A stretch of 25,113 nt of DNA, taken from the NCBI GenBank assembly GCA_002067405.1, contig MVRP01000053.1, positions 1 through 25,113 of the forward strand. Reading direction: 5' to 3'. Shown here piece after piece: positions 8,892-15,969 of the stretch. The notes below the pieces were generated by a model. The model was not told where the DNA came from, made no database searches, and saw only the letters and a program-made list of their open reading frames with translations. Made by a program: the position numbers and the translations under genes. Within the stretch, counting starts at the first letter, position 1, and each line of letters starts with the position of its first letter. The DNA is from Syntrophorhabdaceae bacterium PtaU1.Bin034. GTDB lineage: Bacteria; Desulfobacterota_G; Syntrophorhabdia; Syntrophorhabdales; WCHB1-27.

Positions 8892-10712
8892 CTATGCCTC
8901 TGAAAGAAACAGTGCGAAGGCATATCCCCGCAAAGGTAATTCCGTCGCCATGCCTCCGAATCGCTCGGGCAGGGTCGGCCCGGGACCACCCCACTGGGCG
9001 TCCGTCGAATCCAGGACTTTCCTCCATTTGCCGTCAGGCAAAGGAATGCTTACCCGTTTCTCGGCATCGTCAAAATTCGCGATCAAGACGGCTGACCCGC
9101 CATCCCCCGGTCTGTACGCCACCACGACTTTGTCAGGCTCGGAACCGTACACCTGCATCCGCCCTTTATCTCCCGCAGAGAGGCATTTGACGCCTTTTCT
9201 CAATGCTATCAGCCTCTGAAAATAACTGCAAAGGGCCTTCCCTCTACCCCTGTACCTCTTCTCCCACTGTATTTTCGAAGACATGAACGTATCTACGCCG
9301 TATGGGTCCGGTGGCTCCTGCTCCCAAAGAAATTCTTTGAATTCCTCTTTTCTTCCTTTTCGCACAGCCTCAATGACGCCCTGGTCGGAATGATCGGCAA
9401 AATAGAGGAACGGCGCTTCTTCTCCATACTCTTCTCCCATAAAGAGGAGCGGCAGGTAGGGACATGTGAGAAGCACGCCGGCGGAGAGCTTCAGTGCCTC
9501 AAAAGACACCATGGAAGCAAGCCTCTCTCCCATCATTCGATTTCCCGTCTGATCGTGGTTCTGACAGAAGACAACCATCTTGTCCCCAGTGATGTTGTCC
9601 GCAGGGCTTCCATGGTTCCGCTTCCGGTAGTTCGAATACTTCCCCTGGTACACAAAACCGTCCTTTAAGGCAGTGACCATATCGGAAATCGTGCCGAAGT
9701 CCGCGTAGTAACCCTGTCTCTCTCCGGTGAGGATCGTGTGAAGGGCATGGTGAAAATCATCGGACCACTGAGCATCAAAACCGATCCCCCCTTCCTTGAT
9801 CGGCGTCACGAGACGCACATCATTGAGGTCGCTCTCTGCGATCAGGTATCGCTTGTGTCCCCTATCGGACGAAAACCGGTCCACCCTCTCAACCAGTTCT
9901 CTCACGAAAGGCCTTGCGCTCTGGTCAAAAATGCCGTGCACCGCATCTACTCTCAATGCATCTATGTGATACTTCTCAAACCAGTGCAGGGCGTTCTCTA
10001 TAAAGAAATTCCGAACGTCGTTGCTATGGGGACCGTCGAAATTGATCGCCATGCCCCACGGCGTCCGATATCTGTCCGTAAAATAAGGACCGAAATCAGA
10101 CAGGTAGTTTCCCTCCGGACCCAGATGGTTGTAAACAACATCGAGAATCACCGACATGCCCCTTTTGTGGCATTCGCTTACCAGCCTCTTGAAGTCCTGA
10201 GGCGAGCCGTATGAATTCTGGACAGCAAAGAGATATGTCCCATCGTACCCCCAGCTCCTCCACCCCGGAAACTGGGCAACCGGCATTATCTCTATCGCGT
10301 TGATCCCGAGATCCAGAAGGTCGTCAAGCCGCTCAATGGCAGCAACAAAAGTGCCCTGGGGCGTAAAGGTGCCGACGTGCAGCTCGTACATCACCATTTC
10401 CCTGAGCGGAACTCCGGCCCAGGCATCGTCTTCCCAGCAGAACCCTCCGTGATCGACAACCTGGGACGGACGATGGACCCCATAGGGCTGAAAATGCGAC
10501 GCCGGATCGGGCCGGTCGACAGTGTCGTTCAGCCGGAAGCAGTATGTGGCGCCGACCGGTACGTCCTCGCACATTACGCTCCAGTAGCCCAGATCGTCCC
10601 GGTTCATCTGATGGACCGCTTCATCCATTACGACGCTCACTTTATCTGCAAAGGGCGCCCATACCACGAACAAGCACCGCCCCCCTTCCTGGTATTGCGA
10701 TCCGACCCTCAC
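8892..10712 (-). CDS. treZ: Malto-oligosyltrehalose trehalohydrolase
   Basis: GH13 enzyme that releases trehalose from maltooligosyltrehalose made by TreY. From the chosen GTG at 10712 it has 606 residues. It has an N-terminal CBM48/E-set segment (CLFVVWAPFADKVSV near 13-27), YELHVGTFTPQGTF near 109-122, DVVYNHLGPEGNYL near 191-204, the nucleophile in LRVDAVHGI (Asp 256), the acid/base in LIAESDLND (Glu 293), and a QWSDDFHHALH block near 315-325 with the third acidic residue. The frame is open to a TTG at 10730, but the GTG at 10712 is preceded by AGGAGG at a 5-base spacing, which decides the start. It lies 8 bases before treY and is almost certainly co-transcribed with it. Confidence 0.95.
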   Translation of the reverse strand: MRVGSQYQEGGRCLFVVWAPFADKVSVVMDEAVHQMNRDDLGYWSVMCEDVPVGATYCFRLNDTVDRPDPASHFQPYGVHRPSQVVDHGGFCWEDDAWAGVPLREMVMYELHVGTFTPQGTFVAAIERLDDLLDLGINAIEIMPVAQFPGWRSWGYDGTYLFAVQNSYGSPQDFKRLVSECHKRGMSVILDVVYNHLGPEGNYLSDFGPYFTDRYRTPWGMAINFDGPHSNDVRNFFIENALHWFEKYHIDALRVDAVHGIFDQSARPFVRELVERVDRFSSDRGHKRYLIAESDLNDVRLVTPIKEGGIGFDAQWSDDFHHALHTILTGERQGYYADFGTISDMVTALKDGFVYQGKYSNYRKRNHGSPADNITGDKMVVFCQNHDQTGNRMMGERLASMVSFEALKLSAGVLLTCPYLPLLFMGEEYGEEAPFLYFADHSDQGVIEAVRKGRKEEFKEFLWEQEPPDPYGVDTFMSSKIQWEKRYRGRGKALCSYFQRLIALRKGVKCLSAGDKGRMQVYGSEPDKVVVAYRPGDGGSAVLIANFDDAEKRVSIPLPDGKWRKVLDSTDAQWGGPGPTLPERFGGMATELPLRGYAFALFLSEA

Positions 10713-10713
10713 T

Positions 10714-10724
10714 ACCTCCTCCTG
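10714..10724 (-). promoter_or_regulatory. Shine-Dalgarno deciding the treZ start
   Basis: On the minus strand AGGAGG lies 5 bases before the GTG at 10712. It falls inside the coding frame if translation were begun at the upstream TTG (10730), so the shorter treZ is preferred. Confidence 0.7.
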
Positions 10725-10997
10725 CCACAACCGGTTGTCCCGCTGCCTTACGAAGGAATCAAACCCTAGAAGGGATCATCGAGATGGAGAGATTGACAGT
10801 CAGCGGAGTGGCATACGGACTCTGCCATCTGAACAATGACATCTTTATAAGCAAAAGGCATACCACAAATCAGTAATCGGCCGCTGACCGGAATCCCGAC
10901 CGATCTTTAATTTCCACAAAACGGCCTGCCTGTCTCAGATTACGAAACAGAGTCTTGAGAAACGAGATTTTGTCTATAATTACAAGACAGGACGTAA

Positions 10998-11017
10998 GGC
11001 CGGTTCGGAAGCCGGCT
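10998..11017 (-). terminator. GC-rich hairpin after treT, possible terminator without a clear U-tract
   Basis: The hairpin GCCGGTT-CGGA-AGCCGGC (10999-11016, closing G-T at 10998/11017; 8 bp with a tetraloop and wobble pairs) lies 21 bases after the treT stop. Downstream on the minus strand comes TTACGTCCTGTCTTG, T-containing but not a run. It could be a weak or Rho-assisted terminator or a 3'-end stabilising structure. Confidence 0.4.
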
Positions 11018-11037
11018 ACCGTCAACCACCTGTATAG

Positions 11038-12249
11038 TTATACATGCAGTATGTTCTGTCTGTTATTCTCGAGAAAGTACCACACGGAAAGATAATCTCT
11101 CATCTGTCTTGTGATGAGAAAGTTATTCCTCACGTATTCTCTGGCTGCGGCTCCTATCTGCCGCCCCATACCCGGGTCATTCAATAACTGGCGTATACGG
11201 AACGCCGCGCCTTCATTTGAATGGACCAGAAAGCCCGTAACACCGTGGATTATTTGCAGCGGTATTCCTCCAGCCGCGCCCCCTACCACAGGTTTCCCCT
11301 TCCACATTGCCTCCGAGACCGTCAGGCCGAACCCTTCCCTCATTGATTTCTGCAGGATTACGTCCGCGACCCTCTGGAGGGCGTTGATATCTTTGTCGCT
11401 GAAGGGAGGTAACAGCAGGATACGGATATCGGGATCTCCGGTCGCGTACTCCCTCACCTCATTCAGGACCTCCTCTCCCTCCGGATCGTCGGTGGCCGGG
11501 CTTCCTGCGAGAATGAGAACGCAATCGTTATATCTCTTTACCATGCGGTAAGCAGCTATCACACCTGTGGGGTCCTTGAACCTGTCGAAACGGCTTACCT
11601 GGAGCAGTATGGGACGGCCTGTCTCTATACCGAATTTCCTCAGGGTCTCCTCGATCTCAGCCTGGCTGAGCTCCCTGTTCTTCTCGCTTATCGGGTCAAT
11701 GGAAGGAGGAATGATGAACTCGTCTATTCCCAGTGCTTTTGCAAACCTTGATATGGAAAAGATAGCGCTTTCATACTTGCGCGTGTAGAAACTGAGGAAA
11801 TCGAAGATCACTTTGTTGGGTTCGGAGACATCGATATGGCAGCGCCACATCCAGTGCCCCCCTTTCCTGAACTCGATGAGCGGAGCAGGTTGGGGATCGT
11901 GTATGAGCACCGCATCTCCCTGGAGGTCGAGCGCTTCGGCGTTTCCCCTGTTCACCTCGAAATAGTGCTCCCACATCCCTTCGGTAATATCCTCTCTGTT
12001 GCCTTGCAGCGCATTATGGATCTTCTTCGTTATCTCAAAGAAATAGAGATCTCCCTTTATTACTTCCCATCTTGCGTCAATACCCATGCCTGCCAAAAGC
12101 GGTATCATTCTCTGGAGAATTTCTGCAACGCCTCCCCCTTCCCTGGTCGAGTTAACGTGGAGAAACGTTTTGCCCGCTAACTTGTCGCAAAGCCTCCGTA
12201 TCAGCAGCAAGTCACCTTTTGGAGCAATGCCCGTATAGCGAGAGATCAT
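11038..12249 (-). CDS. treT: Trehalose synthase, glycosyltransferring (TreT, GT4)
   Basis: GT4-fold enzyme that makes trehalose in one reversible step from NDP-glucose and glucose. The 403 residues match the TreT subgroup: FLHVNSTREGGGVAEIL at 29-45, HNALQGN near 78-84, IHDPQPAPLI at 116-125, WRCHIDVSEPN from 135, PPSIDPISEKN from 181, and the GT4 donor motif EGFGLTVSEAMWKGKPVVGG with Glu 305 and Glu 313 (E-x7-E). The ATG at 12249 overlaps the stop of the DUF5752-like gene as ATGA and has GGAGGAG 8 bases upstream. The 49 further upstream codons open in this frame are antisense-like and lack family similarity. Trehalose phosphorylase of the same clan is the main alternative, but the N-terminal motif set favours TreT. 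Donor choice (ADP-, UDP- or GDP-glucose) cannot be read. Confidence 0.88.
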   Translation of the reverse strand: MISRYTGIAPKGDLLLIRRLCDKLAGKTFLHVNSTREGGGVAEILQRMIPLLAGMGIDARWEVIKGDLYFFEITKKIHNALQGNREDITEGMWEHYFEVNRGNAEALDLQGDAVLIHDPQPAPLIEFRKGGHWMWRCHIDVSEPNKVIFDFLSFYTRKYESAIFSISRFAKALGIDEFIIPPSIDPISEKNRELSQAEIEETLRKFGIETGRPILLQVSRFDRFKDPTGVIAAYRMVKRYNDCVLILAGSPATDDPEGEEVLNEVREYATGDPDIRILLLPPFSDKDINALQRVADVILQKSMREGFGLTVSEAMWKGKPVVGGAAGGIPLQIIHGVTGFLVHSNEGAAFRIRQLLNDPGMGRQIGAAAREYVRNNFLITRQMRDYLSVWYFLENNRQNILHV

Positions 12250-12920
12250 GCTATGCTCTCCTCCATATCGTACTTCAGTTCCTGCTCGACCAGGGCAACG
12301 ATAATCTGCCTTATCCCTTCCATGGTGTGCATGAACGGGTCGATTGCCCTGACCCTTTGCGCAAGTTCCTTCTTCCCGAGACCTTCCTCGAACCACCGTG
12401 AGAAATCGTCTATTTCAGAGCTCATTCTGCTCCTTGCTTCATAAAAATGGAAATATATGCACCCCGGGTCGACATATTTCAGCGCCATCAGGAATTCGGC
12501 CAGATTACGGGCGCGGACTCCCTCCAGAAAGACGAGGGCCACCGATTCATTAAAGAAGAATTCGTCACCGGGCACAGCCTCCCTGGGCTCCGGAAAGTTC
12601 CTCAAATACTGGTCGATAACGCGCAGAAGTTCTTCCCTTACCTCGCTTATGGACCTGAAGCTGTAAGGGTCAATGTTCGACAGGTGCTCCGCAAGGGTGG
12701 TCGCTTCAAGGCTCTGTCCCGCCCATTGAGCAAAATCATTCGTGTATTCGAGGACATGGCCTTTGAGGAAATACTCGTAGGTGTGATGGAAGATCGATCT
12801 TTCACTTGTCACGGCGATGAAATCGCGCAGCTCGCGCAGGTTCCCGGCCTTTACGCCCGTGGATTTCCTGATGCTGATCGCTTGCTGGAAATCAAACGGA
12901 GGTACCTGTCCCTCCATCAT
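12246..12920 (-). CDS. DUF5752-like protein with an internal duplication, TreT partner of unknown function
   Basis: Soluble protein of 224 residues, with no signal peptide and no membrane segment. I assign it to the DUF5752-type family from its overall appearance and position beside treT; no function is known. It consists of two related halves of about 87 residues (about 20-106 and 132-216). Paired positions include G22/G134, N27-L28/N139-L140, H46/H158, Y48-E49/Y160-E161, D62-F63/D172-F173, W66/W176, L76-A77/L186-A187 and I83-D84-P85/I193-D194-P195. Two adjacent ATGs open the gene, with AAGGAGG 6 bases before the first. It overlaps mscS by 29 bases and treT by 4 (ATGA), so it is translated with them. 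A regulatory or complex-forming role with TreT is inference from coupling only. Confidence 0.75.
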   Translation of the reverse strand: MMEGQVPPFDFQQAISIRKSTGVKAGNLRELRDFIAVTSERSIFHHTYEYFLKGHVLEYTNDFAQWAGQSLEATTLAEHLSNIDPYSFRSISEVREELLRVIDQYLRNFPEPREAVPGDEFFFNESVALVFLEGVRARNLAEFLMALKYVDPGCIYFHFYEARSRMSSEIDDFSRWFEEGLGKKELAQRVRAIDPFMHTMEGIRQIIVALVEQELKYDMEESIA

Positions 12921-13950
12921 CGGGAGCCTCCTTCATATAGATGGTTCTTGCAGGAAAAGGAACTTCAATCCCTTCCTCCTTGAATCTTTTGATGATGCGC
13001 CTCCGCACTTCATTCTGGACACCGTACTGGTCGACGAATTTCTTTACTGTAAAGCCGATGGAAAAATCGATCCAGCTCTCCCCGGGGGTGAAGCTTACCA
13101 CCGGCTCTTGGTCCCGGACCAGACCGGGCAACTCTTCCACAGCCTTTTTCGCCTCGTCTGTCAAGATCTTTTCTACTCTATCGAAGTCCGCGCTGTAGCC
13201 GACCCGGAAAGGAACGCTTATCCCGACGTCCGCCTTCGGCAAAGAATAGTTGACAACCACGCTCTGCGCAAGCTTCTTGTTCGGTATCATCACCATGCTG
13301 CTGGAAAGGGTCCTTACTCTCGTGGTCCTCCACGTGATGTCATCCACATATCCTTCCTGGCCCGACTCGAGTTTGATGAAATCGCCCACCCGTATCGACT
13401 TCTCGATCAGGATATGGAAGCCGGCAAAAAGATTGGCAAGTGTATCCTGCAGGGCAAGCGCAACCGCGAGGCCGCCCACGCCAAGGGCAGTGAGGAGTGG
13501 GGCTATGGAAATACCGAGGAGGCCCAATATAACCAGTATCCCTATAACCACGATCGAGCCCCTCAGTACCGCGCTTACCAGCGCGGTTGTCGGGATGGGA
13601 ATATCGAGCCTTTGAACCTGTGCCCCAAAAGCGGCCCCCACGATGTGTGAAGCCACAATGCTCATGGAGAGCACGAGGATAACATGGATTGCCTTGTTGA
13701 AATAGAAGGCGTACCTCGCGGGCACTTCTGAAACGGCTACGCCTATATATATGCCGGCCGCTATACACCAGTAAAGAGACGGGGTACCGACAGGCTCCCA
13801 CACTACCCGGAGGGTCCGTTCCCTGCCTTCTTTCCTGTCAGCCCACGCCTTAAGAGATCTTAACGCCAGGCTTCTCAAAAATACCAGGGCCAAGCACGAT
13901 GCTGCCGATACACTCAAAGGAATGGCTACGGCACGCACCCCGCTACTCAT
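12892..13950 (-). CDS. MscS-family mechanosensitive ion channel
   Basis: Small-conductance mechanosensitive channel of the inner membrane, opening on hypo-osmotic shock to release ions and small solutes. With the ATG at 13950 it has 352 residues: hydrophobic helices near 8-28, 57-75, 84-105 and 122-148, then the pore helix TM3 with the Gly/Ala-rich ALGVGGLAVALALQDTLANL (155-174). The beta-domain follows (VGDFIKLESGQEGYVDDI, then MVMIPNKKL), and then a mixed C-terminal vestibule. GAGG lies 6 bases before the chosen ATG, which overlaps the AI-2E transporter stop by 8 bases (ATGAGTAG). An upstream ATG at 13965 has no ribosome-binding site. Placement directly upstream of trehalose genes matches a solute-release role. 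Confidence 0.9.
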   Translation of the reverse strand: MSSGVRAVAIPLSVSAASCLALVFLRSLALRSLKAWADRKEGRERTLRVVWEPVGTPSLYWCIAAGIYIGVAVSEVPARYAFYFNKAIHVILVLSMSIVASHIVGAAFGAQVQRLDIPIPTTALVSAVLRGSIVVIGILVILGLLGISIAPLLTALGVGGLAVALALQDTLANLFAGFHILIEKSIRVGDFIKLESGQEGYVDDITWRTTRVRTLSSSMVMIPNKKLAQSVVVNYSLPKADVGISVPFRVGYSADFDRVEKILTDEAKKAVEELPGLVRDQEPVVSFTPGESWIDFSIGFTVKKFVDQYGVQNEVRRRIIKRFKEEGIEVPFPARTIYMKEAPDDGGTGTSV

Positions 13951-14992
13951 AAGCACCCTCGACATCCCGGAAAATGTCAACCACCGAGATAAATACCGCA
14001 AGTACGAGGGGCCCCATAACCAACCCCAGAAGGCCGAAGACTTCGATCCCGCCGAGGACACTCAGGAATATCACGAGAAGGGGCATTCTGAGCCGGCCCC
14101 GCATGATTATCGGCCTGAGAACATTGTCAACCATGCTTATCCCCAGCACTCCGACCAGGGTCAAAATTACCGCCTTCGCTATAAACCCCTTTATCAGAAA
14201 AAGGAGCACCGCAGGCACCCAAACGATTGAAGAGCCGACAACGGGTATGAAAGAGGAGATAGAGATGGCGAGTCCCCAGAGAATGGGGGAGTGGACGCCC
14301 AAAAGGGCAAACGCCGTCGCGCCGATAAAGCCCTGGCAGACTGCAACCACAAGACCGCCGTATATGGTCGAAATTACGATATCTTTCACCTGTCTCACGA
14401 GACGGTCCTTGTGTTTCGTTGAAAAAGGCATGTATTCACTTGTCCTTCCCAGGAACTGGGCACCGTCCCGCAGGAAAAAGAAAAGGGCGAAGCTCATGAG
14501 GGCGAAGTGAACGGCAGCACCCGCAGCGTCCCCAATGCGGGCTGGCAGATACTCAAGCAGTTTCTTGCCTGCAGCCGAGAGGCTTTTTACTATCGATGCC
14601 TGGAGCTGGATCTGACTCATATCGAAAAATGAGAGTATGCGCTTGACAATAGGGGCGATGGCCGGATGGTTGAGCAGCGCTGTCGCCCCTTTCACATCCA
14701 CTATCTCTATCGATACATTGCTTATTTCACTTGTAAGGAGATAGGCAAAATAGGAGAAAGGCCCGATAATGAGCAAACAGACGGTAATGACGGTAATCGC
14801 TGCAGCAAGCGAATTCCACTTCACGTATTTGAGGATGAACTTATACACGGGAAAAAACACAATCGAAAATACGACCGCCCACCCGACAGGGGTCAGGAAA
14901 GGCCTCAGTATCAGGTAGCTCAAGTAGCCGAGGATGAGCACAAGAGCCAGCATCGTAAAAAAGTAAAACTTCTTCTCGTTCGCGCTTGGCAT
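13943..14992 (-). CDS. AI-2E/PerM (UPF0118) family transporter
   Basis: Polytopic inner-membrane protein of 349 residues (PF01594-type). It has paired N-terminal helices (about 13-50), a further helix about 62-85, a soluble middle section (about 90-150), and a C-terminal block of four to five helices that includes the family-typical FALFFFLRDG, GVHSPILWGL, SSFIPVVGSS and VDNVLRPIIMRG. Some family members export autoinducer-2 and others are Na+(Li+)/H+ antiporters. Among osmotic-stress genes an ion antiporter role is more appealing, but this is inference. The ATG at 14992 has no recognisable Shine-Dalgarno and lies just after a terminator-like hairpin. The frame is open far upstream, but those codons overlap the CmpX-like gene in another frame. 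Its stop overlaps the mscS start. Confidence 0.85.
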   Translation of the reverse strand: MPSANEKKFYFFTMLALVLILGYLSYLILRPFLTPVGWAVVFSIVFFPVYKFILKYVKWNSLAAAITVITVCLLIIGPFSYFAYLLTSEISNVSIEIVDVKGATALLNHPAIAPIVKRILSFFDMSQIQLQASIVKSLSAAGKKLLEYLPARIGDAAGAAVHFALMSFALFFFLRDGAQFLGRTSEYMPFSTKHKDRLVRQVKDIVISTIYGGLVVAVCQGFIGATAFALLGVHSPILWGLAISISSFIPVVGSSIVWVPAVLLFLIKGFIAKAVILTLVGVLGISMVDNVLRPIIMRGRLRMPLLVIFLSVLGGIEVFGLLGLVMGPLVLAVFISVVDIFRDVEGAYE

Positions 14993-14996
14993 AGGT

Positions 14997-15034
14997 AAAA
15001 TAAAAAGCGGGCACAAGGAAATATAATACCCGCT
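14997..15034 (-). terminator. Terminator-like hairpin with U-tract in the leader of the AI-2E transporter gene (candidate attenuator)
   Basis: On the minus strand AGCGGG (15034-15029) pairs with CCCGCT (15011-15006) across a 17-base loop and is followed directly by TTTTTATTTT (15006-14997). The element ends 4 bases before the transporter ATG, so no promoter can fit between it and the gene. Read-through must be allowed or regulated. The stem is short (6 bp), so strength is uncertain. Confidence 0.45.
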
Positions 15035-15149
15035 GTGTCCTCCTACAACATATCCTATCCCTTTGAACAGATCAACAGTGGAATTGGAGTGTCCGATTGC
15101 AGAAGTGAACGCGATTATGCGAAGCGTGCCCCTGAATGTCTGAATCCGG

Positions 15150-15214
15150 GGAGGCGAGGAAGCGGTAAAGCAAGAGAACCTTTCTGTTTTCTGTGTATTC
15201 GCTTCCTCGCCTCC
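15150..15214. repeat. Perfect 15-bp inverted repeat after the CmpX-like gene
   Basis: GGAGGCGAGGAAGCG (15150-15164) and its exact reverse complement (15200-15214) flank a 35-base loop, starting 4 bases after the CmpX-like stop codon. On the minus-strand RNA it would form a very stable stem at the beginning of the 226-base spacer before the AI-2E transporter gene. No U-tract follows, so it is not a standard terminator. It may be an RNA stability/processing element or part of a leader switch. Confidence 0.75.
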
Positions 15215-15218
15215 ACTT

Positions 15219-15914
15219 TTAGAGGTGCTCGATATCGTCCTCTCTCTCACGCTTTGCCGTCTTCCGCTCCAGAAAATCCCGCACGAATTGCTGTGCCCCG
15301 AGGCCAAAGGCGATGGCAAGGGCGAGGACGACGCCCCCGAACATAATGGCAAAAGCGATGAGGACCGCCAGCTTCCCGATATCGAGCTGTTCAAGAGACA
15401 TCGTTATTGAAAACATGAATACGCCGAGTCTCACAAGCCGGGCCACAAGACCCGCTTGCTGCACCCCGGTGTTCACAAGGGCTATGAGTGCGGCCCGTGC
15501 GAAGAAATTACTGAGAACGTAGCCCACAAAGAGTATCAGGAATGCAATGAGAACATTTGGAAGATAAAGGAAAAGGCGGGCCAGCAGGGTCTCGATCGGC
15601 GGAATATGGAGGGCGTTGAGGGAGATGATCACAAAGATCAGGATGGCGAGCCAGTATACTATCTTAGACAGTTCAACCGACAGAGGCTGCTTAATGCCTC
15701 CCCGGTTGAGCACCTCGCGCATGCCCGCGCGGTCCCAGAACCTGTCGACGTTTATCGCGGTGAAAAACCGGAGGGATAGCACTCTCAGGATCTTTGACAC
15801 CATAATCCCGACGACAAAGACAATAAGTGCCACCAGCAGATTGGGCAGGAACTCGAGCAACCTCTGATAGAATACCTCCAGCATTTCCATCATCCCTCCT
15901 TCCAGCACGCGCAT
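15219..15914 (-). CDS. CmpX-like membrane protein with conserved TM-helix repeats (MscS-related)
   Basis: Inner-membrane protein of 231 residues with about four strongly hydrophobic helices (near 21-45, 84-106, 112-140 and 176-205). Two are conserved TM-helix units of the PF05552 type: LPNLLVALIVFVVGIMVSK and LPNVLIAFLILFVGYVLSN are near copies of each other, each preceding an amphipathic segment. The last helix is glycine-rich and ends in FGLGAQQFVRDFLERK. It lacks the MscS beta-domain, as do CmpX proteins, some of which modulate envelope stress and act as mechanosensitive-like proteins. The ATG at 15914 has GGAGG 7 bases upstream; a second ATG (15890) is also plausible. It follows the second glycosyltransferase gene by 55 bases on the same strand. 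Channel activity is inferred only. Confidence 0.8.
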   Translation of the reverse strand: MRVLEGGMMEMLEVFYQRLLEFLPNLLVALIVFVVGIMVSKILRVLSLRFFTAINVDRFWDRAGMREVLNRGGIKQPLSVELSKIVYWLAILIFVIISLNALHIPPIETLLARLFLYLPNVLIAFLILFVGYVLSNFFARAALIALVNTGVQQAGLVARLVRLGVFMFSITMSLEQLDIGKLAVLIAFAIMFGGVVLALAIAFGLGAQQFVRDFLERKTAKREREDDIEHL

Positions 15915-15969
15915 GCGTACACCTCCTTCGGCCGATTCTCAGGATTTCTAACCACTCCGTCTCAGCCTC

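Larger units (their letters stand above)
10713..11037. other. 325-base gene-free region between treT and treZ
   Basis: No credible gene was found on either strand. Reading on the minus strand from treT, it holds a strong hairpin (10999-11016), then a stretch with TATAAT on the plus strand at 10975-10980 without a matching -35, then a possible treZ -10 (TATAAA, 10849-10844) with only a weak -35 (TGATTT, 10872-10867, 17-base spacer). If that promoter is real, the treZ leader is about 125 bases. I recognise no known riboswitch here. The gap suggests that treZY has its own promoter. Confidence 0.5.

Noticed and set aside
10713..10730. TTG start for treZ six codons upstream
   Set aside because: The AGGAGG lies within those codons at ideal spacing to the GTG at 10712.
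10975..10980. Perfect plus-strand TATAAT between treT and treZ
   Set aside because: The nearest TTGA-type -35 is only 14 bases away and no plus-strand gene follows, so it is not called as a promoter.
12817..13650. Plus-strand open frame of 277 codons across mscS and the DUF5752-like gene
   Set aside because: It crosses two genes with clear family motifs on the minus strand; the translation is low in recognisable structure.
14993..15218. c-di-AMP (ydaO-type) riboswitch in the transporter leader
   Set aside because: I looked for the known conserved segments because the context would fit, and did not see them; only a generic terminator-like hairpin and an inverted repeat are supported.
14993..15394. 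134-codon N-terminal extension of the AI-2E transporter
   Set aside because: It overlaps the CmpX-like gene in another frame and passes through the inverted repeat and hairpin; the family start matches the ATG at 14992.
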